Shown piece after piece: positions 13,760 to 27,296 of a DNA stretch of 64,000 nucleotides. The DNA lies in the NCBI GenBank assembly GCA_963573385.1, contig CAUYLG010051109.1, positions 152,315 to 216,314 of the forward strand. The letters run 5' to 3'. A model generated the notes under the pieces. That model saw nothing but the letters and a program-made list of their open reading frames with translations, made no database searches and was not told the DNA's origin. A program made the translations under genes and the position numbers. How positions within the stretch are numbered: position 1 is the stretch's first letter; each line of letters starts with the position of its first letter. The DNA is from Cacajao melanocephalus. Taxonomy: Eukaryota; Chordata; Mammalia; Primates; Pitheciidae.

Positions 13760-15842
13760 AAATTAGTAATTTTTAAACAATAAAAATCCGAAAAACTCTC
13801 CCCTTTTCCTTATTTTTTCCATTTTGTTTTCTCTTATTATATCCCTGATTTCTGGCCTGAATATTAGCCCATCTGCAGACAGAAATTAAAAGAATAGAGT
13901 AGTTAAATGATTGCAAAGTTTTCCCCACTAACTACATCTCTATAAAAAATTATGTGTAACAGTTGATTTCTTGTTTTAAACAATTTATTTGAATAACACC
14001 AATTAAATTTTCTCCAGGTACAAGACAAAAAATGTTTAAAATATTTATAATGATCAACATAATAGTTTTTTTACTTTTTCCTAATTTCTGTACTATATTG
14101 TCCTTTGAGATGTCAAGTTAGCCATTTTATGAGTCAAAGTACATTAACTAACACACAATAGCATCGGTAGCCCTAGCTGGTATCCAGATTAGTCCTGATG
14201 TGTCACTGCTTGAAAAGTTTTTAAAGTGATGCTGAACAGTATCCTTTAAACTTCTAAAAATACCATTTTCCCTATACCTGATTATGCCAATTGTATCACA
14301 TGAATTCTTATTTGAGAAAGCAGTGTTAAACCAAATAACAAAGCAAGTATTTTACAATGAGAAGTTCAATAAGCAGAGAAGGTAACACGACAAAGTCACA
14401 ATGGAATTAATATAAAATGGAATTTTCTTATTTGTAAAATAAAATTTTTTTTTGCTGCCTTGGTCCAACATACTTGACTGATGAGTGCCCAGCTCATCCT
14501 AGTTGACATGCAAACTGACAAACCAATTGCTGAATAGGTCTTTCTCATTTCTGCCAAGAGGCCCTTTTTAACGGCATGGGAAATAAAAACTCCATGCTGA
14601 AGGCTGAATTGACACCAGCCAGAAGATTACGTCTAAAGTGTTGTGGAAATCACCGCAAAGAATGCCATCTCTAAAACACTCACCACCAGCCTGGACAAAG
14701 CACGAGAGAGTACACTGAAGGGAATAATGCTGTCCTGGCCCTCGGGGGAGGGACCAGATGGGACCTAATAGCTCCTTTCTACTACTCATTTCTATGATAA
14801 TTCTAAGTTGCCACATGGCATATGTATTTTTTAAATCTAAAGGCAGAATATCAGTCAATGAAGTGACCAGGATTTAATGAAAGGTATTTTTTCATGAACT
14901 GTATCTATTCACATGGGATAATTTTCATCTACCCCCAACTCTCACCTGCTAACAACACATCACTCACTATTAGGTTGGAATAAGCATATATAGAGGTCAA
15001 ACACAATGTGTTTCAAATTATTATCAACACCAATTAGAAACAAAGAGATTCTAAGTTTTATTAGGGGGTCAGATTATTTTTTGCATTAATTTTATGAGGT
15101 CACTCATTTTAAACTCTTTTTCTTATAACTTGAGATCATGCTTGAATTTAAGGATTACAGCAGGCCAATTAATGTTTGAGGAAAAAATTTTATGAGTGAA
15201 ATTTATTCTGTTTTTGGAAACAAAATCAGGAACTAGAAGAAAATATCAAAGATTTGGGAAAATTACAAAATAATTTCTAGCCATTTCTATTGATAAGTCC
15301 AAATGCAACTTAATTTAGGACACCTTTCCCTCCCTTCCCAACCAGATGCAATTTCTGTCTCCTCTGATCTTCCAGAAACCTACTTGCACTTCTCAGGTGG
15401 TACTTGCCACATTCTCTGACTTATGAGGGTCATTTCATTTGCTTTGGTTTCTGGTAGGCACTCTGAATGAGCGTTATGTTTTGCTCAGCATCCCACCTTA
15501 TATACAATGGGCTGCCACAAATAAGAGGGATACAGGATGAGACCGCAACATGGGGCAAAATACCTAAGGAGATGTGAGCATCTCATAATGGTCACAGCTT
15601 CTCAGACACAGATGTATATGAGTAAATTATGAAAGTAAACTCTAAGTTTAATGCAGCACAAAATTATTATATTTAATATAAATTAACAAATGCTAAGAAA
15701 ATAACTATGTTATTTTAACAGAGGTTAAAAAAATTATCTTCCTTCTTCAATTCAGTTTTGAATACTTACCTCTTATGAAAAACTGCCAGGAATCTTGATT
15801 CTGGGATGGTTAGTAAGTTACATATTTAAAGCAAAAAGATAC
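13760..15842 (-). other. RALGAPA2: RALGAPA2 intron, unassigned
   Basis: AT-rich intronic sequence just downstream (in gene sense) of the exon at 15843-15970. I see no repeat family, RNA gene or further exon in it. Confidence 0.7.
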
Positions 15843-15970
15843 AAGCTCTGGTAGAGTGGGATGAGGTACTTCACCGCTCTGCTGGCATTGATGCACGTGG
15901 CACATACAAGGCTCGGCAGCAGCTTCCCACTCACTATGGCTCCATCAAACAGAGGCCCAAAAAATGGAAC
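15843..15970 (-). CDS. RALGAPA2: RALGAPA2 exon, C-terminal part of the GAP domain (128 nt)
   Basis: The acceptor is AAATCAACAG (AG at 15972-15971) and the donor is TT/gtatct (GT at 15842-15841). There are 42 codons plus two bases. The protein reads [20 protein letters not shown] and then [22 protein letters not shown] and a split Leu/Phe codon. [10 protein letters not shown] and INASRA are characteristic of the last strand and helix of RalGAP alpha GAP domains. A following exon must start in phase 2 with a short C-terminal tail. I searched by eye for it down to base 1 and did not find it. Confidence 0.92.
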
Positions 15971-16510
15971 CTGTTGATTTGAAATGAAAAAACAAAATTT
16001 AAAAATTGGTAACAGTCAAATCAAAGATAGGAGAATAGCTGACTGATGTCAGAGCTGCAGTGAGCATGTAAGCTGTCACCCACAGAGCAGACACTGTCCT
16101 TAACAGGACATAGGTCCAGGGCTTTCAAATCGAGTGAAGCAGGACTGCTCCACAATCCTCCTCTACTAGGGATTCACCAGTAAAATTTCCAATGACAAAA
16201 TTTTACCAGGTTATTTGTTTATTCCCTTGTGTTATCATTTACAGAAATGGCATTGCTCTTAAGTATCTACATCATGTGAATTACGCATGGTACACAGACG
16301 CGCTTCACTGCATAACACTAGCCTTGCATCCGTCTGAAACCAGTTATGGAATTGGTAATGTCGCAGCTGTGGGTCCTGATATATACTAACTCTTAAAAGA
16401 GATGAAGACTATCCCTGTCAACAACTACGAAGTCCTCCAGAGTCCTAATTATTCTTTCACATTTTACCCCCTCTGCTTCCAAGATATTGCATTACCTTCA
16501 TTTCCTTCTA

Positions 16511-16692
16511 CTTTTTTTTTTTTTTTGAGACAGGGTCTCCTTCTGCTGCCCAACTTGGAGTGCAGTGGCACAATCATAGCCCATTGCAGCCTGAACTTCT
16601 GGGCTCAAGCATCCTCCCTCCACAGTCTCCTGAGTAGCTGGGATTACAGTCGCGCCACCACATCTGGCTTCTATGTTTTTAAGAGACTGGCT
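16511..16692 (-). mobile_element. Partial old Alu (AluJ/monomer-like), antisense
   Basis: A 15-T run leads into GAGACAGGGTCTCC and the reverse of a single Alu arm, fading out at a degraded ATTTTTGTA-like segment. Only about 165 bp is present. The divergence suggests an AluJ fragment or a free monomer. Confidence 0.85.
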
Positions 16693-16739
16693 TTTCAGAG
16701 CTGAACCCATGTCTGTTATGTGGAAAACTCACAAGGTTT

Positions 16740-16870
16740 TGTACTTACCCTTTTTGGATTTATTTCTTCTCTCTCCTTTTTCCCCCACTAGAATTTCTTT
16801 AATTTTATTCACTAATATGGAGACTGTAAGCTCCATGAGATCACAACTTTTATATAAGCTCCATGAAATC
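16740..16870 (+). mobile_element. L2 fragment (weak)
   Basis: CCCCCACTAGAATTTCTTTAA and GACTGTAAGCTCCATGAGAT resemble the + strand L2 3' region. A reverse-oriented L2 follows directly. The call rests on short matches only. Confidence 0.5.
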
Positions 16871-16885
16871 ATGTAACTCTTATAT

Positions 16886-17215
16886 TCATTCACTTATTAT
16901 TTATGTATTCAGAAAATATTTATTATGTGGTGGACACTGTGTTACTCACCGAGGAAACAACAGCAAATGGTACAAAAATCCCTGATTTCATTGAGCTTAG
17001 AATTTATCTGAGATTTCAAAGAATAAACAGTATAAACATATAAAATGTATAATAGGCAGGAAAAGTGCTAAGGTAAAAAGTAAAGCAGGGAAGAGCAATA
17101 GAACTTTTCTTTTTGAGAGGGATGTCCAGTTGGATCTACTGGCCAGGGAGGGCTTTAAGGACAGGATGACATTTTAGTAAATACCTAAAAGAAGTGATGA
17201 ATGAACCACAAGCTA
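16886..17215 (-). mobile_element. L2 LINE 3' end, antisense; similar old sequence continues to about 18100
   Basis: The + strand reads the reverse of L2: TTCATTCACTTATTATTTAT, AAATCCCTGATTTCATTGAG, AAAGCAGGGAAGAG and CAGGGAGGGCTTTAAGGACA in the expected order. Beyond 17215, a block rich in GGAAGAACATTACAGGCAGAG-like and GTTGACAGCATTTGCTGA-like segments continues to about 18100. It looks like the same ancient repeat context, but I cannot name it. Confidence 0.72.
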
Positions 17216-18214
17216 TGAGGACATCTAATGGAAGAACATTACAGGCAGAGAAACGGCACGGGCTTTGTGGTGGCAGAAGAATTAGTATGTTTAATCAACA
17301 GCAAGGAAGTCACCGTGGCTGAGGCCAAATGAGTAAAAGGAAAAAGTAAGAGCTAAAGTCAAGCAGGTCACAAGAGGGACTTTATAGGAAGTTTTAAGAG
17401 TTCTGGATTTCCATTCTGAGTAAGACCAAAGCCTCCTGAGGGTTTAAGAAAGCAGAGGAATATGATCTAACCTACATTTTAAAGGTATAACACCTTTAAT
17501 TGTCTTGGCACGTGTGTTGGGAAAACTGCAAATGGGAATTACGGAGACTAGCTGGGGATTACTGAATAACCAAGGCAAGAGATGGTAATGGCTTGGATCA
17601 GAATGGCAGCAGAAGTGGAGAAAGGAGACAGATATATTTTGAAGGTAGAGTTGACAGCATTTGCTGAGGATGGTTAATGAGGTAGGAGAGAAAAATAGAT
17701 GTCAAGGGTGATGCCACAGTTTCTGGCCTGGCCATTGGAAGGCTGGAGCTATGTTTTCCTGAAATGGAGAAGACTGAGAGGGAGGGTCATTAGCTCAACT
17801 TCAGACATGCCAAATTAGAGAAACCTATTGGGTAACCAGTGATGATGTATCGAGGAGGAGTGGACATACCATGCTAGAGTCAGGGGAAAGGCCTAGGTTA
17901 GAGCTGTTCACTTAGAGATGGTGTTTCTAGCCATAAGATCAGATAACATCCACAAAAGAGCAAGAAAAGGGACTCAAGGACTATATCCTTTGGCCTTCCA
18001 ATGTTCAGAGGTTAGACACACGAGAAACAATTAGAAAAGAAGGAGTGGCTGGAGATGAAGGAAGAAAACCCCTTCTGAGTATCTGTATCTGACACATAAT
18101 TGGAAGGCAAATACCCGCTAAATGAGTTACATTCATTAATATTTTAAATAATTTAAATTAATGAATATGGGTCTCCATCCTAGATCTTTTGGTTTCTCTC
18201 AAAAACTGTTTATT

Positions 18215-18305
18215 TGTAAAGCACCTTTTCTGTGATTGGCATTGGTGAAAGGGCTTGGGATACAGTAATGAATGAGAGACTGTCTCTGCCCATAAAGAGC
18301 GGAAA
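18215..18305 (-). mobile_element. L2 fragment, antisense (weak)
   Basis: GGGCTTGGGATACAGTAATGA and GACTGTCTCTGCCCATAAAG match the reversed L2/MIR-like end. The fragment abuts the L1 at 18317. Confidence 0.5.
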
Positions 18306-18316
18306 GAAGAAAACTA

Positions 18317-20445
<2,129 letters not shown>

Positions 20446-20639
20446 CATTATTAACACTGTATTTCCAAGGAAACATTTTCTAGAAAACAGCAAGAATATA
20501 GAGGATTTGAAGAAGACAACTACCAAACTCATCATAATGGAAACATAAATAACTCTACCCAACAATTGCAGAAAACACATTCATTTCAAGCATGTACAGA
20601 ATACATTTAAAAAACTGACCAAATCCTTGGCCAAGGGTA

Positions 20640-21187
20640 CACAAATACATCCAGCAGCACCTACTTCTGTATGGCCTGCAAGCTAAGAATGCTTTTTACT
20701 TTGTAAATAGCTGGAAAAAAATTAAAAGAGTATTTTGTGATGTGAAAATTACAAGATTTAAATTTCAGTTCATAAATAAAGTTTTAATGGAACACAGCCA
20801 TAGTTGCCCACTTACACATTTCCCTCCTTCCTTCCTTTTTATTTTTTTTGAGACAGAGTCTCATTCTGTTGCCCTGGCTGGAGTGTAGTGGTGCAATCTC
20901 AGCTCACTGCAACCTCCCAGCTTATTTTTTTGTACTTTTAGTAGAGATGAGGTTTCATCATGTTAGCCAGGCTGGTCTCAAATTTCCTGGCCTCAAGTGA
21001 TCTGTGCACCTCAGCTTCCCAAAGTGCTGTGATTACAGGTGTAAGCCATTGTGCCCAGCCCACTTACACATTTTCTATGGCTAGTTTTGCACAATAATGA
21101 CAGAGTTATGTAGTTGTGACAGACCCAAAGCCTAAAATATTTACTATCTGGTTCTTTACAAAAAATGTTTTCTGACCTCTGTTCTAG
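20640..21187. mobile_element. hAT-type non-autonomous DNA transposon fossil, split by an Alu
   Basis: The two arms, 20640-20821 and 21061-21187, carry the well-known GGAACACAGCCATAGTTGCC and CCTAAAATATTTACTATCTGG segments of a dispersed Charlie-like element. The L1 resumes on either side at the same point (TTGGCCA against TAGGTCA), consistent with an old 8-bp duplication. I do not assign a subfamily name. Confidence 0.7.
20822..21060 (-). mobile_element. Alu with internal deletion, inserted in a hAT fossil
   Basis: This is a reverse-oriented Alu in which about 70 bp around the middle is missing: CAACCTCCC jumps directly to the CTTATTTTTTTGTAC segment. The 13-bp target-site duplication CACTTACACATTT lies at 20809-20821 and 21061-21073. 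The flanks are the two halves of one older DNA transposon. Confidence 0.93.
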
Positions 21188-21678
21188 GTCATAAAGCAAA
21201 TCTCAATAAATTTCAGGGGGTGGAAATTTTATAATTCATATTCTGTGTCCAAAAAGCTATTGACAACAAACAACAAAAGGATAATTGGCACAAACCTCTA
21301 TGTTTAGAAATTAAGAAATACACTTCTAAATAACTCATGGGTGAACAAAATATTGAAATGGAAATTTAGCAATACGTTAAGCTAACTGATAAAATAAGCA
21401 CAGTAGATATTATAACTTACACCTTATAGCAGTACTTACAAGGACCGTGTAGAATCAAACGCTCTTATTAGAAAGAAATAGAGACGACAACATAATGAGA
21501 TAGGCACCCATCTCAAGAAATACTGAAAACCAAAAGAATCAAACAAATTCAAAGAAAGAAGAGGGGAAGAATTAATAAAGATAAAAGTCATCATTAAAAA
21601 ATAGAAAACAAACACACAATAAAAAGGAGAACCAAGATTGACAGTTTTAAGGAACCATAAAAAAAAAAAAAAAAAAAC

Positions 21679-22042
21679 ATGTCCTTTGCAGCCACATGGA
21701 TGCAGCTGGAGGCCATTATCCTGAGCAAATTAACATAGGAACAGAAAACCAAATACCACATGTTCTCACTTATAAATGGGAGCTAAACATTGAGTACTCA
21801 CAGACATAAAGATAACAACAAAAATTGTATAAAAAGATGGCAACAACAGAAACTGGGAACTACTAGAAGGGAGAGGGAGGGGAGAAAGGGTTGAAAAATT
21901 AACCACTGGGTACTACGCTGAATAACTGGGTGATGGGATCATTTATACTCCAAACCTCAGCATCATGCAATATACCCAGGTAACAAACCTGCACATGTAC
22001 TCCTGGAATCTAAAATAAAAGTTGAAATAAAAGTTGAAAAAA
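21679..22042 (+). mobile_element. LINE-1 (primate L1P) 3' end, 5'-truncated
   Basis: This is the end of ORF2 and the 3'UTR of a primate-age L1: TGTCCTTTGCAGCCACATGG, the ACTTATAAATGGGAGCTAAA segment, the AACAAACCTGCACATGTAC segment and an A-rich tail with AATAAA-like motifs. It is less diverged than the surrounding L1M, into which it inserted between AGGAACCATA and TTTGGTTCTTTG. The A-run at 21659-21678 precedes it. Confidence 0.88.
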
Positions 22043-22418
22043 AATTTGGTTCTTTGAAAATAGTCTAATACAATTGACAGGTCTTTGGCAAGGTGAATCA
22101 AGAAAAAAAAAGCACAAATAAATCATCTTAGAAATAAAAAGGAATCCAACTATAGATACTCAGAAAATATACGTAGCTTTATGCCTATAAATTAAAAAAT
22201 TAAGATGAAATGGCCAAATGCCAAAAAAATACAATTTAGCAAACAGACACAAGATGATATATAAAAGCTATAATTCTATGAGCTTTAAAGTAGATGAATC
22301 ACAGTAGAAAAAAACATTTTAACAAGGAAATGCCAACTCAGATGCCTTCTCTGGCAAATTCTATAAAATTTTCGAAGAACAAATAACTATTATTTTGGAG
22401 AAACTTTGAAAATTCAGT

Positions 22419-22509
22419 GGAAGACGACATCAAGTATTAGTCCTAAGCAGAACCTTATCTCAGTATTTCGTCCTCTTGAGCATGCATATTTCACAACCAC
22501 CTGAAGTTT
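22419..22509 (+). repeat. 91-bp direct repeat, copy 1 (inside L1)
   Basis: It begins GGAAGACGACATCAAGTATT and ends ACAACCACCTGAAGTTT. It lies within L1M ORF2 but is not L1 sequence. It matches 24166-24256 at 85 of 91 positions with no gap, and weaker similarity extends a few bases on both sides. Confidence 0.93.
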
Positions 22510-24165
22510 CTGAGTGAGAAAGTTTCAGAGAAACTACCAAACTTTCCATAGTATAAGAAAAGCGAAAACAAACTCATTTTATTAGGCTAGTACAATCTTA
22601 ATACCAAAATGTAGGGCCAATCTCACTCATGAACATGCTTACAAAAACCCTAACAAAATATCAGCAAGCCAATTCAATCATGTGCAAAAATAACACAATA
22701 TCATGACAAAGTCGGGTATATCCCAAGAATACCTATGTGGGTTTTCAGTAAAAATCAATCTGTATACAACCACATTAATAGACAGAATAAGAAAAGTCAG
22801 ATAATTATTTCAAAAGACATTTAAACAAATGTTTTATAAAATTCAAAATCCAATTATGGCAAAAATTTCTTAGCAATCTTGGAATAGAAGGGAACTTCCC
22901 TAATCTGTTAAAGAATATCTATTGAATTCTATTGTAACCACCAAATGATGAAACATTGAGGACTTGATGTGTGAGGCTGTGAAGGAGAAAAGAAATGTCC
23001 TCCTACATCGCATCTACAAACATTTGCACTGGAGATCCCTGCCAACACAGTAATACAAGACAGAAATAGAGGATTATGAATTAGAAAGGAAGAAGCAAAA
23101 CTGTTGTTCTTTTTTTTTTTTAGATGGTATAACTGTACTCAGAGAATCTCCAAAATAATCTATGGCAAATGGTCAGAATTTGCCATAGAAAAGAGAGTTT
23201 ATCAAAGTCACTGAATACCGAATAAACTCACCAAAAATCCAAATGCATTTCTGTCCACCAGCAACAAGTGGTTAGAAAAAGAATTATTATTTCCAACAGC
23301 ATCAAAATATAAAGTCCACAGGAATAGATCCAGCAACGAAAGTATAAAGAAAGTTATAAAACTTTACTGAGAGATGTTAGTCTAAATAAACGAAATGACA
23401 GATTTGTTCTTGGACTCGAAGACTCAATATTGTTGTGACTTTCCTTCCAAGACTGACCTATGGATTTAATGCACTGCATGTATGTATCTTGACAAGCTGA
23501 CTCCAAGACATTTATAGAAATGAATTTGGCTAAAAAAGCCAAGGAAGAACTGGGTAGAGACTTGCCTTACCTCATAGCAAGATATACTCTAACCTGTGGT
23601 AAGAAATACAGTATGAGTGAGGCACATGGGACCAGTGGAGTTACAGGAGAGCTCACTCACACAGCCTCCTGCCTGTTTGATGACTGCTGAAAACTCACTC
23701 ACTAAGCTAACTGGGATATATTACCCCATGAGATGGGGATACTGACCCACAAGGTATGGTATGTCCTTGAAACCAGGGACCAATATAAGGTGATATTTCT
23801 TCCATAACCAGAATATTCAGGTTTATGTGAGGCAGGGAGATGAGGGTAGTGCCTCTCACTTGACTCCTCCTGACCCACATGTAATTTTTTCCTATTCTTA
23901 TGATGCTAGTCTCTGACTTTAGTTTTGAGTACTTAAGGGAGCAGCATTCCTAGCAGAAGAAGACACAGTGTTCTCAGTAGGAAGTAGAAGCTGATGGTCA
24001 GGTATTTTAAGGCTCCACAGACCACTGGACACTGAGGCAGTAAAGGAGGATAGACAGGGCAATTGGTCCTGCCTGGGGAAACAGTGCTGCTGCTGTACAA
24101 AGCGGATGGGGAAGGGTTCTCGTGGAGCACTCGGTCCTAATCCCATGCTCGATGGTAAATTTAAT

Positions 24166-24256
24166 GGAAGATGACATCAAGTATTAGTCCTAATCAGAAC
24201 CTTATCTCAGTATTTCGTCCTGCTGAGCATGTATATTTCACAACCACCTAAAGTTT
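24166..24256 (+). repeat. 91-bp direct repeat, copy 2 (in unassigned intron sequence)
   Basis: It begins GGAAGATGACATCAAGTATT and ends ACAACCACCTAAAGTTT. It is in the same orientation as copy 1, about 1.75 kb away. The surroundings show no L1 features, so this may be the source copy. Confidence 0.93.
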
Positions 24257-25629
24257 GAGTGACTCATAAGTGCCCTCTACTAGCATGCTGACCGAAGCCT
24301 GGGGATTAGTAAGATTTTTCCATGACTGCTGACAAACTGGATTTCCTTACCACCTGCAGATTAGGAGCTGCATGTGGAGCCCCTATCATGTGTTCCTTGA
24401 CTAAAGAAGCACAGTGTTCAGGGGAAGCACGCACCTAGAAGGTGCAGCCTACATTAACTTCTTTCTCAGGTCTGGGTCCAGATGAATACACTTCATACCC
24501 AGGGACTCCCCTTGGCAAGATATTGTAAAAGCAAAGAAAGCCTTTTGCAGCAAAGTGATGACACTGAAGTCCATGTTTCAACACCAGCCAGCAGGCCAGC
24601 ACAAAGATGTGCCCAGTTGGTGAAGTAAGAACAAACAAGAATCCTTGGGACACAAAAAGTGATCTGAAATACCCATTTGATTTGTGGGGATTAATCTTTC
24701 AAGGATGCAAAGCATACATCTTGATGTTCCAAAGCAGGGCAATGAAGAACTGAACTCTGTTCCAATTCCTCACAGATGACCTCCAGCCTCCAGGATTGGA
24801 ATATTGCCATAGATGGGCCTACTGAGAGGCAGGCCATGTTGAAAACGACAAATGAAGAATACGCGTGGCTTAACTTACCCAGTTTCATCAGTTATTCATC
24901 CCGCTAAAAAACTGCAGGTATTGTGTTCATAACAAAGATATATCTGTGATTTCTGTGCCCAGATTTTGGGCACTGCCTTTATTATGCAAGAAGGGGGTGA
25001 CAATACAAAGGTCTAGAATTCAAATTTCTCATTGACTTCACACATACACCTATAATGTGAACACAGGATGTGTACACAGAATATAAACAGCTCTTCACTA
25101 AAAAGCATCTGGATACAGGTGTGAAAACTGATACTTCTCTGAATCTTAAAGAGATTCAGTCTATTGGGATTCAGGATTCTGGACTTGGTACCAGAATCAA
25201 GTACTATTGCATAAATAGTACTCATAAATTTATACTCATATCAACTACATACATATTTGGAGCACAAGGGCAGTGTTGTCTGCCCTATGGGCCTCACAAA
25301 GTGACTAAAAGGTTAAAATGCCACATCAGCCCCAAAAGCGTGTTGCAAACAGTACTGTCCTAATGAGAGGCAAGGTAGAAAAACCATACAATTTTGAGGT
25401 GTATGTAAAAACATTAAGAGAAATGTAAGGTATATTTCTGAGAAAGAGAATGTTTATTTCCACATACTCCTGTCTCTGTATTATATAAATATATTCTCTA
25501 AAATACCAGAAGACAGCTTTTAGGAAAAGTGAATACTCAGAAGACTCTAAAACTCTGAAAATTCTATAGACTACCGTGAATATTTCTGGGTCAAAAGCAG
25601 CAGAGATTTCACATGCCATCTGTTTAATA

Positions 25630-25900
25630 GTTATTCATTTGCATCCTTTGATCAAAGTTCTGTTAAGGGCTGTGGGGGAATACAGATATAAACAAGCTGA
25701 GGCTCTGATCTGAAAGTAGTTTGCGGGAGAGGTCAAACTATGTATTCAAGAAGGCAAAAGGAAAAAAAAAGCTTTAGGGTAGACACAGATAAAATATTCT
25801 GAAGCTACAGAGAGTTCTTTTCCAGCTGAGAGAAGCCATGGAAGGCTTCACGTAGGAGTTGGTCATGACCGTGGGTGTTGGCAGAGATTCGTGGTGGAAA
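25630..25900 (-). mobile_element. L2 LINE 3' end, antisense (diverged)
   Basis: GGGCTGTGGGGGAATACAGAT, GAAGCCATGGAAGGCTTCACG and surrounding spacing agree with a reversed L2 3' end. The divergence is high. Confidence 0.55.
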
Positions 25901-27089
25901 GAGTGGAGCACTCCAGACAAATGGTAAAAACAGGAATAAAAATATGAGATGGGTCTTGCTCTCTTTTCCAGGGCAGGGATCCCCAAAGTGCATTTCATGA
26001 GATAACAATTTAGCTGAGTGCTAGCTGGTTTATATGAATGCTGTGTCTACAGTTAATGATTAAAGTATTACAGATGAATAAATAGGAAGACTGTGGATAG
26101 AACAAGGCCAAGGGCTGCACAAAGCTCATCAGGGATTCCTGAGAGCAAAGCGAAGTCAGAGCAGGGCCACAAAAGGAAGGCATGTGTAGATGCCTGGACT
26201 GGATTTGAGAAGAATGGAAAGCTCTGGAATAGGTATTCACAGAAATGCATGGAGATAAGTGAAAAGGCTGAAGAATAGGTGTGGGGAGCCAGATGATATG
26301 GGACTTGATGAAATGCCCTGCAGAAATCACCAGCTTTCTCTTAAGACTCTGCACTGCTGTACTTGCCCACCCCTGCTCATCTACCACTTCATGTCCTGGT
26401 CATCCAAATGAAAGCAACACAGAGCACAGTGTAAGTTTCCCATCTTTTTCTTAATGGAAAGGCTGAGCTGAAGGCACACTCACTGTGTGTGTCAGCAGGA
26501 GATAAGATCTGGTGGGTGGTGAGAATTGGAAAGGCTGCAGATCTGTTGGGTGGTCCTCACAAATTAGGTGGCCAGAAACCAAAATGGTAAAGTCAGGTAG
26601 GAAAGAGTACATATTTTTATACTCGGAGAGAAATACCAGCGCACGTCACAGAATGATAAAAGAAAGGGCCTGTGAAGTCAATAGTAATTGCAATCATGAT
26701 CACAATCTCTAAAACAGATCAATGTAACTGGTAGGGAATATTGCAACAATGAATTAGAAAAAAGAAGCCAATAAGAAAAGAAAACTGTGAAAGTTTCTAC
26801 ACACGTGGGAGAATGCGCAAGTGGAGAGTTGTCGGTGGGTGGAGCAGGCCAGGGCTGCTTTCCATGTAACAGCCTGGCCAAGGATGGTCGCCCTGAGAAG
26901 CTTGGCCCCAGCTGCTCCAAAGGTAAAATTTCCTCATCTCTAAGGCATCAGGACCATCCATCAAGGCTCAACCTGTAAGAGACCTGTGGAACCTCACACT
27001 GCAGGGCAGGTCTTCTTTTTTGATCTGCCAGTAACAAAGCACTGACCTCACACACCAGGGAAACCATGTGCAACACCCTAAATCCTGCA

Positions 27090-27296
27090 ATATGGACTTA
27101 GGAAAACAGAACGTCTTCAAGACATTTCATTAGAACTACAAACATGTTTTCCCCACATTTCTAACAAGATCCTGTAAGTAAATCTTAGACAATCAAGAAG
27201 TTCTAATGAATAATGAGAGAATCAAGGGCCAGACTAGAAAGAATGAAGGATAAAAATGAGAGGCTAAAAGGGGGGAAAACGTGGCTTCTGGATATT
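27090..27296 (+). repeat. 205-bp dispersed repeat, copy A
   Basis: ATATGGACTTAGGAAAACAG, ATGTTTTCCCCACATTTCTA, GTAAATCTTAGACAAT and AAGTTCTAATGAATAA occur in the same order in copy B at 31548. Similarity is roughly 80-85% by eye, with small indels. The flanks differ. Confidence 0.88.

Larger units (their letters stand above)
20450..23610 (+). mobile_element. LINE-1 (old L1M type): internal ORF2, multiply interrupted
   Basis: A second L1 copy lies directly after the first. It starts in the ORF2 endonuclease region (near 20545, CTACCCAACAATTGCAGAAA) and runs through the reverse transcriptase to about 23610. It is interrupted by a hAT fossil (about 20640-21187, itself split by an Alu), by a younger L1P 3' end (about 21679-22042) and by a 91-bp segment found again at 24166. 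The resumption points match one another, so these are insertions into a single L1 copy. Confidence 0.83.
23611..27089 (-). other. RALGAPA2: RALGAPA2 intron, largely unassigned block
   Basis: Apart from copy 2 of the 91-bp repeat and an L2 remnant at about 25630, nothing here could be named. The part from 23620 to 24930 has a higher GC content than the flanking L1s and reads like the interior of an old element, possibly retroviral, but I find no diagnostic motif. Confidence 0.5.

Noticed and set aside
23620..24930. Endogenous retroviral internal region
   Set aside because: Suggestive composition only; no LTR pair, primer-binding site or recognisable protein block was seen, so it was left unassigned.
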